From NCBI GenBank assembly GCA_963662155.1, contig OY759265.1, positions 12,505,929-12,569,928 of the forward strand: DNA of 64,000 nucleotides. Reading direction: 5' to 3'. The DNA is from Lamellibrachia columna. Its lineage: Eukaryota; Annelida; Polychaeta; Sabellida; Siboglinidae. Shown piece after piece: positions 47,107 through 57,315 of this stretch (position 1 is its first letter; each line of letters begins with the position of its first letter). The translations under genes and the position numbers were made by a program. Under the pieces are notes generated by a model. It was not told the origin of the DNA. It made no database searches and saw nothing but the letters and a program-made list of their open reading frames with translations.

Positions 47107-49602
47107 ACTTAGGTTTACTTAGGTTCTTCCTGACCGTAGGCGGTGGCCTCGGTGGTCAGATCTTCAATTATCCCTTGGAATTTTCTACGACTTCCTGGCA
47201 AGGCAGCTTTGTAGTTGTAGAGAAACTCCTCAGTACTCCAATGTCTATCTAGGCGGTTTTTAAATGAGTTGACACTTGGGGCAGTTACAACTACTTCCGG
47301 TAGATCATTCCATAATCTGGTAATTCTAAGTGAGAAGCTTTATTTTCTAACATTTGTACAAGCATTTTCTATAAACAATTTCAAACTATGACCCCTTGTT
47401 CCTTCCTTTGTATCACTGTCTTTGTGCAGCTTGACAATGTTAGATACATCACTGTCATATTTCCCATGGAGCAGTTTATATACCTCAATCATATCACCAC
47501 GAGTTTGTCTATATGCAAGTGTAGGAAGTTTCAATCTCTGAAGTCTTTCTTCGTAAGAAATATTCTTCATACCAGGAAGCTGTTTTGTTGCGCGTCTTTG
47601 CACATTTTCGATGGCATCTTTGTATTTCTGTTTATAAGGGGACCATATTGATATTGCATAATCTAGATGACTCCTAACTAAAGCTTTATATAATGGCACC
47701 AAATTATGTTGATTTAGGGTTGTAAAGGACCTTCTAATAACTGCCATGATACTATTTGCTTTGTTTATTTTTTGGTTGATGTGTTTATCAAATTCTAGGT
47801 TTTAATCAATTATAACCCCAATGTCTTTTTGTTCTTCTATTCCTCCTAATTCATGGGCAGTATTATCTATCTTCAGGTTGTATGCATACTCTTGCTGTAT
47901 TGTTTTCCCTACGTGCATTAAATTACATTTATCTGGGTGGAACCTTAATAACCATTTACTTGACCAAAATGTTAAATAATCTAAGTCGTTCTGTAGTGTA
48001 CGCTGGTCATGTGGACTAGTAATCGTTTAGAAAATCTTTGTATCATATATACATTTGAAACTATATTCTCAGGAAGATCATTTATGTATAAAACAAATAG
48101 GATCGGTCCTAAGACACTGCCCTGTGGAATACCACTTGTTATATTTGCCCACTCAGAATTTGTCCCATTTACATTGACCTGCTGTACCCGGTCAGACAAG
48201 AACGCCTGGATCCATCTTAGTGTGTAATACTCTATACCATACGATTTAAGTTTGCCTATCAATCTTTTGTGAGGGACTGTGTCAAATGCTTTCATGAAGT
48301 CCAAATATACAACGTCTACAAATTCCCCTCTATCTAAAGCTTTGGTCCATGAGTCAATCACATTTAATAATTGGAGTACCGTAGATCGACCTTTAATAAA
48401 ACCAAATTGTTGCGTACTAAATTATTTTTTCCTAATCATATGATTGACAATATGATCTTTGACACATTGTTCCATACATTTACATATTATACTTGTTAAG
48501 CTGACTGGTCTATAATTTCCTACGTTTTTTCGATTACCCTTCTTAAATATGGCTGAGATCCTTCCCTGTTTCCATTCCTTTGGTAGTTCACCCACAGCCA
48601 GTGAATTATTAAATAGCCTAGCTAGTGGTTTACATAAATGATTAGATAGCTCTTTCAACAACCTAGGATGAACACCATCTGGCCCTACCGATTTACACAC
48701 ATTAAGGTTATCAAGCCTTTTTTTAATCATTTCCTCATCAATAGTCAATTCTTCCATGTTGTGCCTTAACTTCACTGGTGGAATATGAGGGATATCACCA
48801 TCTGGCTCTATAGTAAAAACACTTGACAAAAAATTTCCTAGGACATCTGCCTTTTCCCTATCAGAATCTGTGAGTCTAGATTTAGGATCTTATGGGTCTG
48901 TGTTCAGATCTGAAACACCTTCCCGATTCTTGGTTTTGGAGTTTATATATTTCCATACTGCTTTTGGGTTTGTCTTAGATTCTGTTGCTAGCTTCATCTC
49001 AAATTCCTTCTGTATCCTCCTCGTTAATTTACGGACTTGATTTCTAGCCCTACAATATTCAGTATAGTATTTTCCTTCTTTTGTCTCCATATAACGTTTC
49101 CATAAAATGTGTTTTTTCTTAATTTTCTTTACTGATTCCTTGTTTAGGGGTACTTTTCCTTTATGTCTGTTAATATTTCTCACAAGTCGATGAGGGATGA
49201 ATTCATCCTCTATCTTTTTAATATATTCTTTAAAACCTAACCATTGATGGTTTATAGTGCTCGTGCCAAGTATCTCGCCAGTCTGTGTGGTCTAGTTTCG
49301 TCTTCATACTATTATAATCCCCTTGGTCTTAATATTATTTAAGTCGTGTATGGCTTGCTATTTCTGCATAGCACCTAAATGTAGTGATGAGGACAGAGTG
49401 ATCACTCTTACCAAGTGGGCTTTTATACACTATATCATCTATCATATCTTTTTCATTGGTGAAAAACTAAATCAAGAATGTTCGATTTATTTCCTAATCG
49501 CCCCCTTGTTGGGAGTGTGACATGTTGGAAGAGGAAATTATCTCTTATTCCTTCTTTAAATTTAGTGTCTGGGCTATTAGTATTCTCTGAGAGTGTGTAC
49601 CA
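47107..49602 (-). mobile_element. Non-LTR retrotransposon (CR1/jockey-like), 5'-truncated, minus strand
   Basis: Read on minus: the end of the APE domain (NKSNILDLVF, SPLGKSDHSVLI, 49600-49330, with one extra T), linker (ILWKRYMETKEGKYYTEY), RT ([90 protein letters not shown]) and C terminus (AVIRRSFTTLNQHNLVPLYK to TRLWNDLPEVVVTAPSVNSF, ending near 47107). Three in-frame TAA stops interrupt it (codons after NTDP at 48891, after IRKK at 48422 and after NVRK near 47338). A ~10-base deletion near 48025 removes most of the catalytic FADD/YADD motif and shifts the frame. The 5' end is cut at a GT-rich tract. Confidence 0.9.
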
Positions 49603-49650
49603 GTTTTGTGTGTGTCTGTGTGCACGCGCACGTGCGTGTGTGATTTACAT
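49603..49650. repeat. GT/CG-alternating microsatellite
   Basis: tgtgtgtctgtgtgcacgcg and following alternating purine-pyrimidine sequence (Z-DNA-prone), adjoining the truncated 5' end of the minus-strand LINE. Confidence 0.85.
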
Positions 49651-49690
49651 TATATACCTACAATGTTAAGTCATTTTTCAGTTTTAAACG

Positions 49691-49844
49691 ATGCCTGTGG
49701 CTGTGGCCAGTGTGGGTCTGACTGCGGATTCACCACGCTTCGATCACATGTTTTATTTCCTTGCAAATGGGTTCTACCACACGTCCGTTAGCAATACATT
49801 TAGAGCCAGCGTGCAGCGATCTGCAAAGAAGTTTCGTTTGAGAG
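49691..49844 (+). CDS. N-terminal exon of the integrase-like gene
   Basis: Begins MPVAVASVGLTADSPRFDHM and ends FRASVQRSAKKFRLRG at donor ttgagag/gtatgt (phase 1). The ATG is the first in the exon. Upstream, in the same frame, is a TAA, itself after an acceptor (catttttcag), so a 5' UTR intron is likely. The basic KKFRLR end followed by an H2C2 finger is usual for this integrase group. The next block (50931) needs phase 2, so a small exon is missing or a base was gained or lost. Confidence 0.6.
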
Positions 49845-50122
49845 GTATGTGCAGTCATTGATATTTGATTTAGCTGACTTACGCAGATTGTTTTCATAGT
49901 GGAGGATCTGAAATAGAGTTGAGCTGTGCTCAGTCACAGGAGTCCGTGCTTTAGTTCCATCATTCAATATGATCCCAGGCATATTTATGTTACAACAATG
50001 TTCTATCTTAGATCATTTTTAGGGCCAAATAGCACCCTGGTATGTGCCATGGAACTAAAGCACTGAGGTATCAAATTTAGGCAAAACTATAGTTATAATG
50101 GCAAAATCGCACAAGTCCCCTA

Positions 50123-50500
50123 TAATTTGTAGTCGCCTTGACTATTGCAAGTCACTGCTAAACAATGTTGCTAAAAAGGACTTGAAGGAGTACATAATTG
50201 TTTGGCATGTGTTGTAATCAAAGCCCCTCGTTTCTCAACATCACTTCCTCTACTTAAACAGCTCCACTGTCTTCTGGTTGTGTATCGAACCAAATTAGCT
50301 ACCATTATGTATTGGGCCCTTTCTACACAACAACCACCCTACTTGGTTAGTTTCTTGCATTTTACAGATATCCCTAGGAATCTAAGATCATCTGTGCCAC
50401 AACAACTTTTTGTCCCCAAAACTAATATTGACATTGACAAATGTGCTTTCTCTGCATGGCAGCACGGATCATATTGAGTCACATGCAAATTTCCAGGTTA
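50123..50500 (+). mobile_element. CR1/L2-like LINE 3' tail
   Basis: RT C-terminal sequence in slightly broken frame: RLDYCKSLLNNVAKKDLK, then VVIKAPRFSTSLPLLKQLHC, LSTQQPPYLVSFLH and IPRNLRSSVPQQLFVPKT. This is the conserved LDYCNSLL...LPLLKQLHWLPV tail of L2/CR1 elements. It lies inside the first intron of the integrase-like gene. Confidence 0.85.
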
Positions 50501-50509
50501 GAAAATAAA

Positions 50510-50592
50510 CAAACAAAACAAGGACAATCGTACGATGAATCTGTATATTTCATCCAGTATAGCAATTATACAATGATTATTTCCTAAGTAAA
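50510..50592. repeat. Dispersed repeat left of gene block (pairs with 57756-57833)
   Basis: Shares atgaatctgtatatttc, ccagtatagcaattatac and cctaagtaaa with 57756-57833, same orientation, ~80% identity by eye. The two bracket 7.2 kb that holds most of the integrase-like pseudogene (all but its first exon) and the intact 189-aa gene. Confidence 0.6.
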
Positions 50593-50930
50593 AAAATGTC
50601 AGCAACCAAATGTTTTGTCTTAAGTACTGAAACATTCGGTTATCTATTTCCACTTCTGCACATACTTCTATGAGCTCAGATTCCTGGGGACGCAGGCGCA
50701 TTAAGTTCACTATATTATCATTATCACGTACCACACTGATCTACGAAATATTAGCAATTATTTGTAGAACGTTCATCTGCATGTAGAGTTTATCAATTTA
50801 TGCACATAATTTGCACACAAGTGTTGGGACAAGCATTCTTCATGTTATTTGTCTCCAATAGTTAAACATATATTTTGAATATTTATATAATATATAATAT
50901 TCACCAATTAATGGATAGTGTGTGTTGCAG

Positions 50931-51103
50931 GGGAAAGTTGTGTTTTGTGGCAAAAGGAGGCCTGCGGTTGGTACTGCGCAGCCGTACTGAGATCGAGGCA
51001 GCACTTAGAGAGTGCCACGATGATCCGGGCACTGGGGGTCATCGGGGCGTGGCGGTTACTTTGAAAAAACTGGACTACGATGGCAAAATATGTGATATAT
51101 TGG
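50931..51103 (+). pseudogene. Integrase H2C2 zinc-finger exon
   Basis: Acceptor tgtgtgttgcag, donor atattgg/gtaagt, phase 1 at the end. It reads LCFVAKGGLRLVLRSRTEIE and then ECHDDPGTGGHRGVAVTLKK. The two His of the H2C2 module are in CHDDPGTGGH. The Cys pair should fall across the next junction, but the first of them is Val (ESVPACQH), so the zinc site is damaged. Confidence 0.75.
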
Positions 51104-51304
51104 GTAAGTTAAACATACTATCTTTATAAATGTAATTGGAGTACAAATTGCCATAACAGCATGAGTGATATGTTAAGCCTGTGTAGTGTTACAGAGACTA
51201 TGCCACTATGTCATAACTTTATTGTACTTTGCTAGTGCTGGTGAAACTATTACATCATCGGGTAATGACGTCAACAATTTAGCATTGTGATTATTTTTTT
51301 CAGG

Positions 51305-51440
51305 CTTTCAGTGATTAAACTCGCATTCTGTGTTGTATGAATTTATCAAAATGTCTTCTGATTAATTTTTCAGTGATTAAACTTGCATTCTGTGTTGCAT
51401 AATATTTATAGTGAATTTAACAAAATGTCTTCTGATTCTT
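51305..51440. repeat. Local tandem duplication (~65 bp) in intron
   Basis: tttcagtgattaaactcgca to aaatgtcttctgatt occurs twice in a row, directly before the acceptor of the core exon at 51459. Confidence 0.8.
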
Positions 51441-51458
51441 TTCTATTTCACATTGTAG

Positions 51459-52107
51459 GTGAAAGCGTGCCCGCATGCCAGCACAAAATGAAGACTGGCT
51501 CCCGAGCTTCAGCCCATCAAAACAGATGGTACCTGGGATGTAGTAGGTATCGACCTGATGGGGCCTTACTTCGAAACTTCGAACGGGGTAAATACATTTT
51601 CACTGCGACTGATTTGTTTTCTAAGTTTGTCTTCGCAAGGCCGATTAAGGTACTAATAGCACTGCACAGTTCTGTTTGGCTTTCAATCATATTGTGTGTC
51701 CACTCCGATATGCACAGTTTATTACCGACCTTCGCATATCCATTTATGGACATGGTAAATGACACTATAGGCAAACTTTGTTATCAGCCCTCACTGTAAC
51801 CAATTGAACTGACTTTCTTCAAATACTATTGCATTTGACAGTGTTAACATTGATGCTGTTTTGGGCAATATTATCTAGCTTCCTTGCTTCTCTTGGACGT
51901 ATGCTTTATATGTGGATTACAGTATATGTATCTATCATGGCAAATGTATGAAGTGCAAATGTACAATAATGTTCAATGATGAATTCTGATTGACAGTGAC
52001 AGAGCAAAGCTGCAGGGGATGTCAGTGCTGCTATCATTGACCTCTTCTATTCCTACGGGCCACCACAACGCCTCCTGAGTGACCAAGGTCGTGAATTTAT
52101 AAATGTG
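51459..52107 (+). pseudogene. Integrase DDE catalytic core (two exons, frameshifted)
   Basis: Exon 51459-51649 joins in phase to the finger exon. After CQHKMK the frame shifts (51490-51497) to LAPELQPIKTDGTWDVV and GIDLMGPYFETSNG, which has the first catalytic Asp. It shifts again in the GGGG run at 51584-51588 to KYIFTATDLFSKFVFARPIK. Exon 52003-52107 (35 codons, phase 0 on both sides) has YGPPQRLLSDQGREFINV with the second catalytic Asp. The exon with the third acidic residue (Glu) is not found in the 156 bases before the next exon. Confidence 0.8.
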
Positions 52108-52263
52108 GTATGGCACAAATATACTTCTCACTTGGCTGCTTATTATTATTTTACATATTACTATTAGCATTAAAATAATAATACGCATATTTTGGTGATG
52201 TTAGGATGCATGTCAGTTGTCTCATTTTAATGAACTATATCACATTATGCTTGTCTGATGCAG

Positions 52264-52416
52264 GTGGTAAGCTGGAGGCCAACTGGCTCGGTCCATACAC
52301 GGTTAAGACCGTCGGACCGAACCATCAGGCGGTCTTAGAGAAGGACGGGGTGCTGTTGAAGCACAAAGTGAACTTTGGCCAGCTCAAGCCATATTTAGAT
52401 CGCACGTTTCATGAAG
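52264..52416 (+). CDS. Integrase C-terminal (SH3-like) exon
   Basis: Acceptor cttgtctgatgcag, donor catgaag/gtatag. It reads GGKLEANWLGPYTVKTVG and VLLKHKVNFGQLKPYLD. The W.GPY motif and KV...LKPY end are typical of the gypsy/Ginger integrase C-terminal domain. It begins with two bases of a split codon, while the previous exon ends in phase 0. A missing exon of length 3n+1 would explain both this and the absent catalytic Glu. Confidence 0.7.
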
Positions 52417-52565
52417 GTATAGTAAACTTATCTGTTTTTTATATGTATTTTTAGTAATGTTTTTTTATTGTTTTTCTCTTGGTTGGGTGCTGCATATTTC
52501 TTCCCATTGTATCAAATAACAGGCATGAGGTGATTAACTTCACCTAATCATTAACTTAATAATTA

Positions 52566-52790
52566 ATGAGTACTGCCTGCCCAGCTGCTGCACTCGTTTC
52601 GACTACCACCCGCCCAGCTGCTGCAATCGTGACGACTACCACCCGCCCAGCTGCTGCAATCGTGACGACTACCACCTGCCCAGCTACGGCAATCGTGACG
52701 ACTACCACCCGTCCAGCTGCTGCAATCGTGACGACTACCACCCGCCCAGCTGCTGCACTCCTTTCGACTACTGCCTGCCCAGCGATGACT
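52566..52790 (+). repeat. 33-bp coding minisatellite
   Basis: Six copies of cccgcccagctgctgcaatc + gtgacgactacca, in frame as an 11-residue Pro/Ala/Thr repeat. It links the integrase and peptidase parts. The antisense frame (52556-53098) is a shadow. Confidence 0.95.
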
Positions 52791-53369
52791 GCCTCACTGC
52801 TGCCAGTGCCAACCAAGCGGCCACACATCAAGAACGCTAAGGTTGTGTGTTCGTCAAAACAGCAGCGTGTGGACTTCGTTTTAGATGAGTTCAGTTTGCT
52901 GACAGACGACCACGTATGGGTAGAACTACAATTGCTGAAGAAGCAATTTCCTGGAATGGCCGGCTGGCAAAACCCAGTTCTCGGTGCCGTTCTGCAGTTC
53001 GCTGTTGCGAGTGGACCGTTTGTGCATGTACTGCATGATGGAGAACTGCACAGGGTAACTGTCGCCACTCCACCACCCCACGTGGATGCAGATGTCATCG
53101 TTTATGACTCGCTCAACAGAAGTGTCAACACGCACTGCAAAATGCAGATTGCTTCACTGCTGTGAACAACACACTCAAGAATCAGGTGTGTTGTTGACAC
53201 CAGTCAGCGATAGAGTGGGGTCATTGATTGTGGGCTCGACGCCATTGCAGCAGCAACATCTGTGTGTTATGAGGAATTCCCCAGTGGCGAGTACGATCAG
53301 GCTGCAATGCGTGGACACTTGCGAACCTGCATTGAAAGTGGTGTCATGACACACTTCCCAAGCAGCATG
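52566..53369 (+). pseudogene. Ulp1-like (C48) cysteine peptidase domain with Pro/Thr repeat
   Basis: It opens with six 11-residue repeats (RPAAAIVTTTT type), then TKRPHIKNAKVVCSS. The peptidase-like part reads FVHVLHDGELHRVTVA (catalytic His in LH; the usual following Trp is Arg), ADVIVYDSLNRS (catalytic Asp), two stops (TGA 53163, TAG 53211), then VIDCGLDAIAAATSVCYEEF (catalytic Cys in DCGL) and MRGHLRTCIESGVMTHFPSS. His, Asp and Cys are all present in order and in one frame, so only the two nonsense changes break it. A start at 52566 follows an in-frame TAA; no clear acceptor was found. Confidence 0.75.
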
Positions 53370-53399
53370 AGGTTAGACTTAATGTGTAACTTAATAATT

Positions 53400-53471
53400 G
53401 CCATGATATTGAAGAGTACGCATTTATATAACGCGAGTGGGATCTTTTATTTCCCTTGGCATAAACAGTAG
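53400..53471 (-). mobile_element. SINE fragment, antisense
   Basis: The reverse complement reads tgtttatgccaagggaaata followed by aaagatcccac, matching the body of the SINE at 40079-40320. No head or tail. It follows the peptidase fragment and may have replaced its C terminus. Confidence 0.6.
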
Positions 53472-53742
53472 ATGTAAAATATATGCATATGATAATTATA
53501 CATGTGTACGTATATATTCAATGTGGTTGAAATATATTGAAAGATACTGGTATAGTTGAAATGTTTTCATGTAGGAAATTGTTGACAATTTATGCTGATT
53601 CTTTTGGTGGGATAGGCTGTAATATTTTCACCAAAATATAATAAAAACCACATTCTCTGATGTTATACATGCTCAGCAAATTTTTCACTTTGTTTGGATA
53701 GGTCTGCAGACACGTGTGCACATCTGAGTCACGATTGTGAAA

Positions 53743-56700
53743 ATGATGACTGACTTCTCACAGAAAAAGTGCTATGTTAAGGTAAATGTCTGTTTTGTAG
53801 TTTGAAGTATTATTTTTTTCATAACACAATAGTGAGAAATAATTTTTTGTCATTATGACTAAAATGTCTTTGGGCATCATTATGCAGGCGATTTCCAAAC
53901 AAACAGATCACATGTGCTTAGGTACGTATCCTAATTAAAGGTGCTTAATGAATTTGTTTTTTGTTTTGGTACATTTTTGTCCAATTCAACAACAGGAATA
54001 AATATCGGGCTTTTGACATGCCGCGATAACACACTTTGCTGAAAGTGATCTTTTTTGCACCAGTAAACCTGATGACGAGTTGATGCAGCACCTATAGTTT
54101 TTTTTGCAGACAAATTGTTGCTTTGTTGTTGCAAATTAGACTTAAGTTTATGTTCATCTAACCTTTTGTTATGACGGGTCACTTTAACGTTAATTCTGTT
54201 GCATGTTTAGTTTAAGACCACAGATTTTTATAGTATATTTTTGACAGATAGGTAAGTACTATCCAACATTCTTCTTTATAACTATAAATACAGTCAACCT
54301 TGCATACGTCAGATTCTCCTAAGTCGTATCTTCGCTCAGCTTGGACACAATTCCGACTTGGAATGTATTTATTTCCCATACGAAATCTATGTCTAAGTCG
54401 GATCTTCACCTAACTCGGATTAAATCGCTTGGTCCCATTGATTCCGACTTATGTGAGGTTTACTGTAAGTCTACACTTGTCAAGGGCTAGAAATACATCA
54501 AATAACCTACTTGTCCGCAGGCAGTTATAATAAAAAAAATATTTTCTGACAACTGGTATCATTAATTTAGAGCCCAGCGTTTGTAGTGAATGATCTAATA
54601 CAGTGTGCAAATGATTTTTTAAAGCTATTTGTTTTCAATATTGTCACCTGTTCTTTTACATGTACAAATCCCATGATTTTGTTTCAGATTTTCTTTCACT
54701 GGATGATGACTTGGTGGAGTGGAATCCTGACAAAGTTGCCCCACATGTACAAGAGGCCTACGCTCTCATTACAACATACACAAAGAGACAGTTTGCTGAT
54801 AAGGTAGCAATACTTAAGACAATAATGGTAACCGTAAAATGGCAAAATCAAACACTTCGTAACTTAGCTAATATTTTATGGATTTTGATGAACTTTCCAT
54901 CAATATTAGTATGGACATCTATCATGCAAATTATGTATTCTATCATCCCTAATTCATTTGCATATCCCTCATTTTCATGTAGAAATGTGACTATTAAAAT
55001 ACATGTCTGCAAATGTCACTCTATAATACAGCAATCACATATTAATGGAATTTTGCAGGGTTTGAAATTATAAGATGTTAAATTTTATATGTGTTTACAG
55101 GTGAGGGACATTGGGCTCAGCGACCTTCATGACATGTTCACATTCCAAGAACCCAAGTAAGTTAGCTATTATAATATATATTATAATTAGAATATTCAGG
55201 CTTTAAATTTCAAAACAAGCCATCACCATGTAGCATCTATAGGACCAATGTCCCAAAAAGTGTAGAAATGGATTTTTGGAGGTCCGAGAAAACAATTTTT
55301 TATTCTAAAGGATTAAGTAATATTTTCTTATTGTATGCATAGGGGGATATTTTCCATCAAGTGTTCAAGTTTAATATGCATTATTTTTGTTGTAACTGTT
55401 ACTTAAAGTCATGCCTGATTTTCATCGCTCTTAGTGGGAGCAATCCATGGTAACATTTTCGTTAGCCTGACTATAATTCACGGCTTGAGAGGCAAGACAC
55501 AATTTTTACTAAATGTACACTATAACTCCTATAATTATAAGGAGTGCAGACAGGAGCCTCAAGATCTTACACAAAAATAATGATCATTCTTTAAAACAAA
55601 AGTAGTGTTGTCAAATTGCTTTTACGTATACATTGTAGGAATTGCAGTCACATTTATATTTATACATCAAACTAAGTGCTATGTATCTCTACAAATGATA
55701 TTTGATCTGTTTTTAGGGCAGGCCGCGTTCCAGCAAAGTATGCACGACATTGTGCAACACTAAGGGGACAACGCCTTAGACTATTGACCGACTATGCTGC
55801 CCTTGCCTCGGCATGTCCTGGGGTAAGATACCAAACAATGCTATTGAGATATGTTGTAGTGAAACATTTGCTCTTGAAATATATGGTAGATTTTCACTAG
55901 TGCAGGAGGGCCACCTCGCTGTCTTTGTCACCCACCTCGTCCAGTATTTGCCAAAATTGCCACCTCACAGCTATTTCTTGTGCTCATATTTTTTCTGTTT
56001 ATTATAAATAAATTAACAAATTAAAGTCGTGAAAGCATCACTAAAGTAAATAGCAGGTCGTGTATGCATTCGATACCTTATCCAATCTATCAGTGTCTAT
56101 GGGCTTGCCTTGGACATCATGCATGATGAAGGGTCAGAACAAAAGTGAGGTTGACAAATGGTCAAATTCTAAAGTTTTATTTCAGTTTCCTTCTAACTTT
56201 AATGGAAAACGTTATTTTGAAGTTAGGTTTTGAACACATTATAAGTTTTGTTACAATGCAAATCATTGTGCTTTATTTGTTCTATCCTTTCTTTTTAATA
56301 ACCTTTCGGTTATGATGCTTATAGATGGTATTTATTAAATAATTTATTGCTGACGCATTTCACGTTTTAGGTTGTGGAAACACTGCTCATACAGGCAAAG
56401 AGGGCATGTGAGACAACAATCATAACAGGGTTGTACTCCACCGAAACCCTGTATCTGGTGCCAGACAATTTGAGGAAATTGTCATCTCTGTAAGTTACAA
56501 AAATAAGGGTAATTTATCTAATTATACGTGAATACATTTATGTACAATATATGGCACACTTCTTTTTTTAACTCTGTACATCATGTGTTACGAACACCTG
56601 GATTATGAAGCTTTTAAGGTGTAAGTAGGAATAATCTAACGACATATGCTCACTAGACGTAACACCACTGCAGTCTTTTAAAATTGCTTCTCAATATAAT

Positions 56701-57150
56701 AGCTCGTCAAATCTGACATTATTTTACTTCAAACTCTCTACTATGTGAATAGCCTATTTGAATTTCATATTCAGAATAATGAAGGTCCACGAATGGATTA
56801 AAAAATCTGCGTGTCATTGACACATTGCTAACTTCAAATAACAAATTCACAAAGCAACACACTTATAATAGAGGTGTTATTCTAACAGTATTCCTTGAAG
56901 ACTACTGGGTCAATTGTATGTTTCTTCTGTATTAGGCTGTGCAGGATTTCTCATCAAAATAATAATAACATTTATTTTGTTCAGCGCCACATGCAATATT
57001 GTTCACAGAGCTTTACAGTTGCATTATATGTGTAATTCATTCCATTGCAGCGCATCGTACAAGAGACTTGTTGTCGAACCATTTCTGTTTGGTCAAACAC
57101 TTCAAGCCCTTGGCCTGAAAGAAGAACACGCCAATGCAATCGTTGGTTAG
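53743..57150 (+). CDS. Intact seven-exon gene, 189-aa protein of unknown function
   Basis: Coding exons: 53743-53781, 53888-53921, 54688-54803, 55101-55156, 55717-55822, 56371-56489, 57051-57150 (570 bases, 189 codons plus TAG). All six introns are GT-AG, every codon split across a junction is completed in frame, and no stop interrupts. The start is the first of two ATGs (MMTDFSQKKCYVK); an in-frame TGA lies 15 bases upstream. Notable parts: LSLDDDLVEWNPDKVAPH, DIGLSDLHDMFTFQEP, AKYARHCATLRGQRLRLL, LYLVPDNLRKLSSL and a C terminus EPFLFGQTLQALGLKEEH. The protein looks soluble and helical, with no signal peptide, membrane segment or repeat. AATAAA follows at 57310. It lies 370 bases after the peptidase fragment on the same strand, so it may instead be the 3' part of that transcription unit. 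I recognise no family. Confidence 0.75.
54291..54465. mobile_element. Tigger/pogo-type MITE, 175 bp
   Basis: Flanked by TA on both sides. Terminal inverted repeats: CAGTCAACCTTGCATACGTC at the left, and CAGTAAACCTCACATAAGTC as the reverse complement of the right end (about 20 of 26 match over the full TIR). The interior is made of further inverted aagtcgga/tccgactt motifs. No coding capacity. It sits in intron 2 of the 189-aa gene. Confidence 0.8.
56955..57035. repeat. Dispersed repeat in intron 6
   Basis: aataataataacatttattt followed by tgttcagcgccacatg and acagagctttacagttgc resembles the widespread LINE/SINE 3'-end motif (tttatatagcgcc...agcgctttaca). It ends just before the last exon's acceptor. 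Confidence 0.5.
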
Positions 57151-57309
57151 CCAGATGTGACACTATCGATTGCACTAAGCCTCGTTATGTTAATTTGTTG
57201 TCATTTGTATTCGCTGCCGATTGTGCTGACTTAACAGACCCACTCTTTGATTGAATCGTCTTATAAGTAATGTTATGTAAGACTTCAAATTGTTGCACTG
57301 GTGTGCATG

Positions 57310-57315
57310 AATAAA
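57310..57315 (+). terminator. Polyadenylation signal AATAAA
   Basis: Canonical AATAAA 160 bases after the stop of the 189-aa gene, followed by a T/G-rich stretch (gtgtgacaattgatttgacg), as expected for a 3' end. Confidence 0.65.

Larger units (their letters stand above)
49691..53369 (+). pseudogene. Spliced Ginger/gypsy-type integrase plus Ulp1-like peptidase gene, decayed
   Basis: Exon-sized blocks on plus, most bounded by GT-AG sites: N-terminal 49691-49844, zinc-binding 50931-51103, first part of the catalytic core 51459-51649, second part 52003-52107, C-terminal domain 52264-52416, linker plus peptidase 52566-53369. This order (H2C2 zinc finger, DDE core, SH3-like end, Ulp1 cysteine peptidase) is known from Ginger1 DNA transposons and the intron-containing host genes related to them. 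Damage: phase mismatch between blocks 1 and 2, two frameshifts in the core, no block with the catalytic Glu, two stops in the peptidase. A CR1/L2 tail (50123-50500) sits in the first intron. No terminal inverted repeats were found by eye, so host gene versus transposon is undecided. Confidence 0.8.

Noticed and set aside
52556..53098. 180-codon minus-strand ORF rich in Val/Ala
   Set aside because: Antisense to the 33-bp repeat and the Ulp1-like domain, which has clear catalytic motifs on plus.
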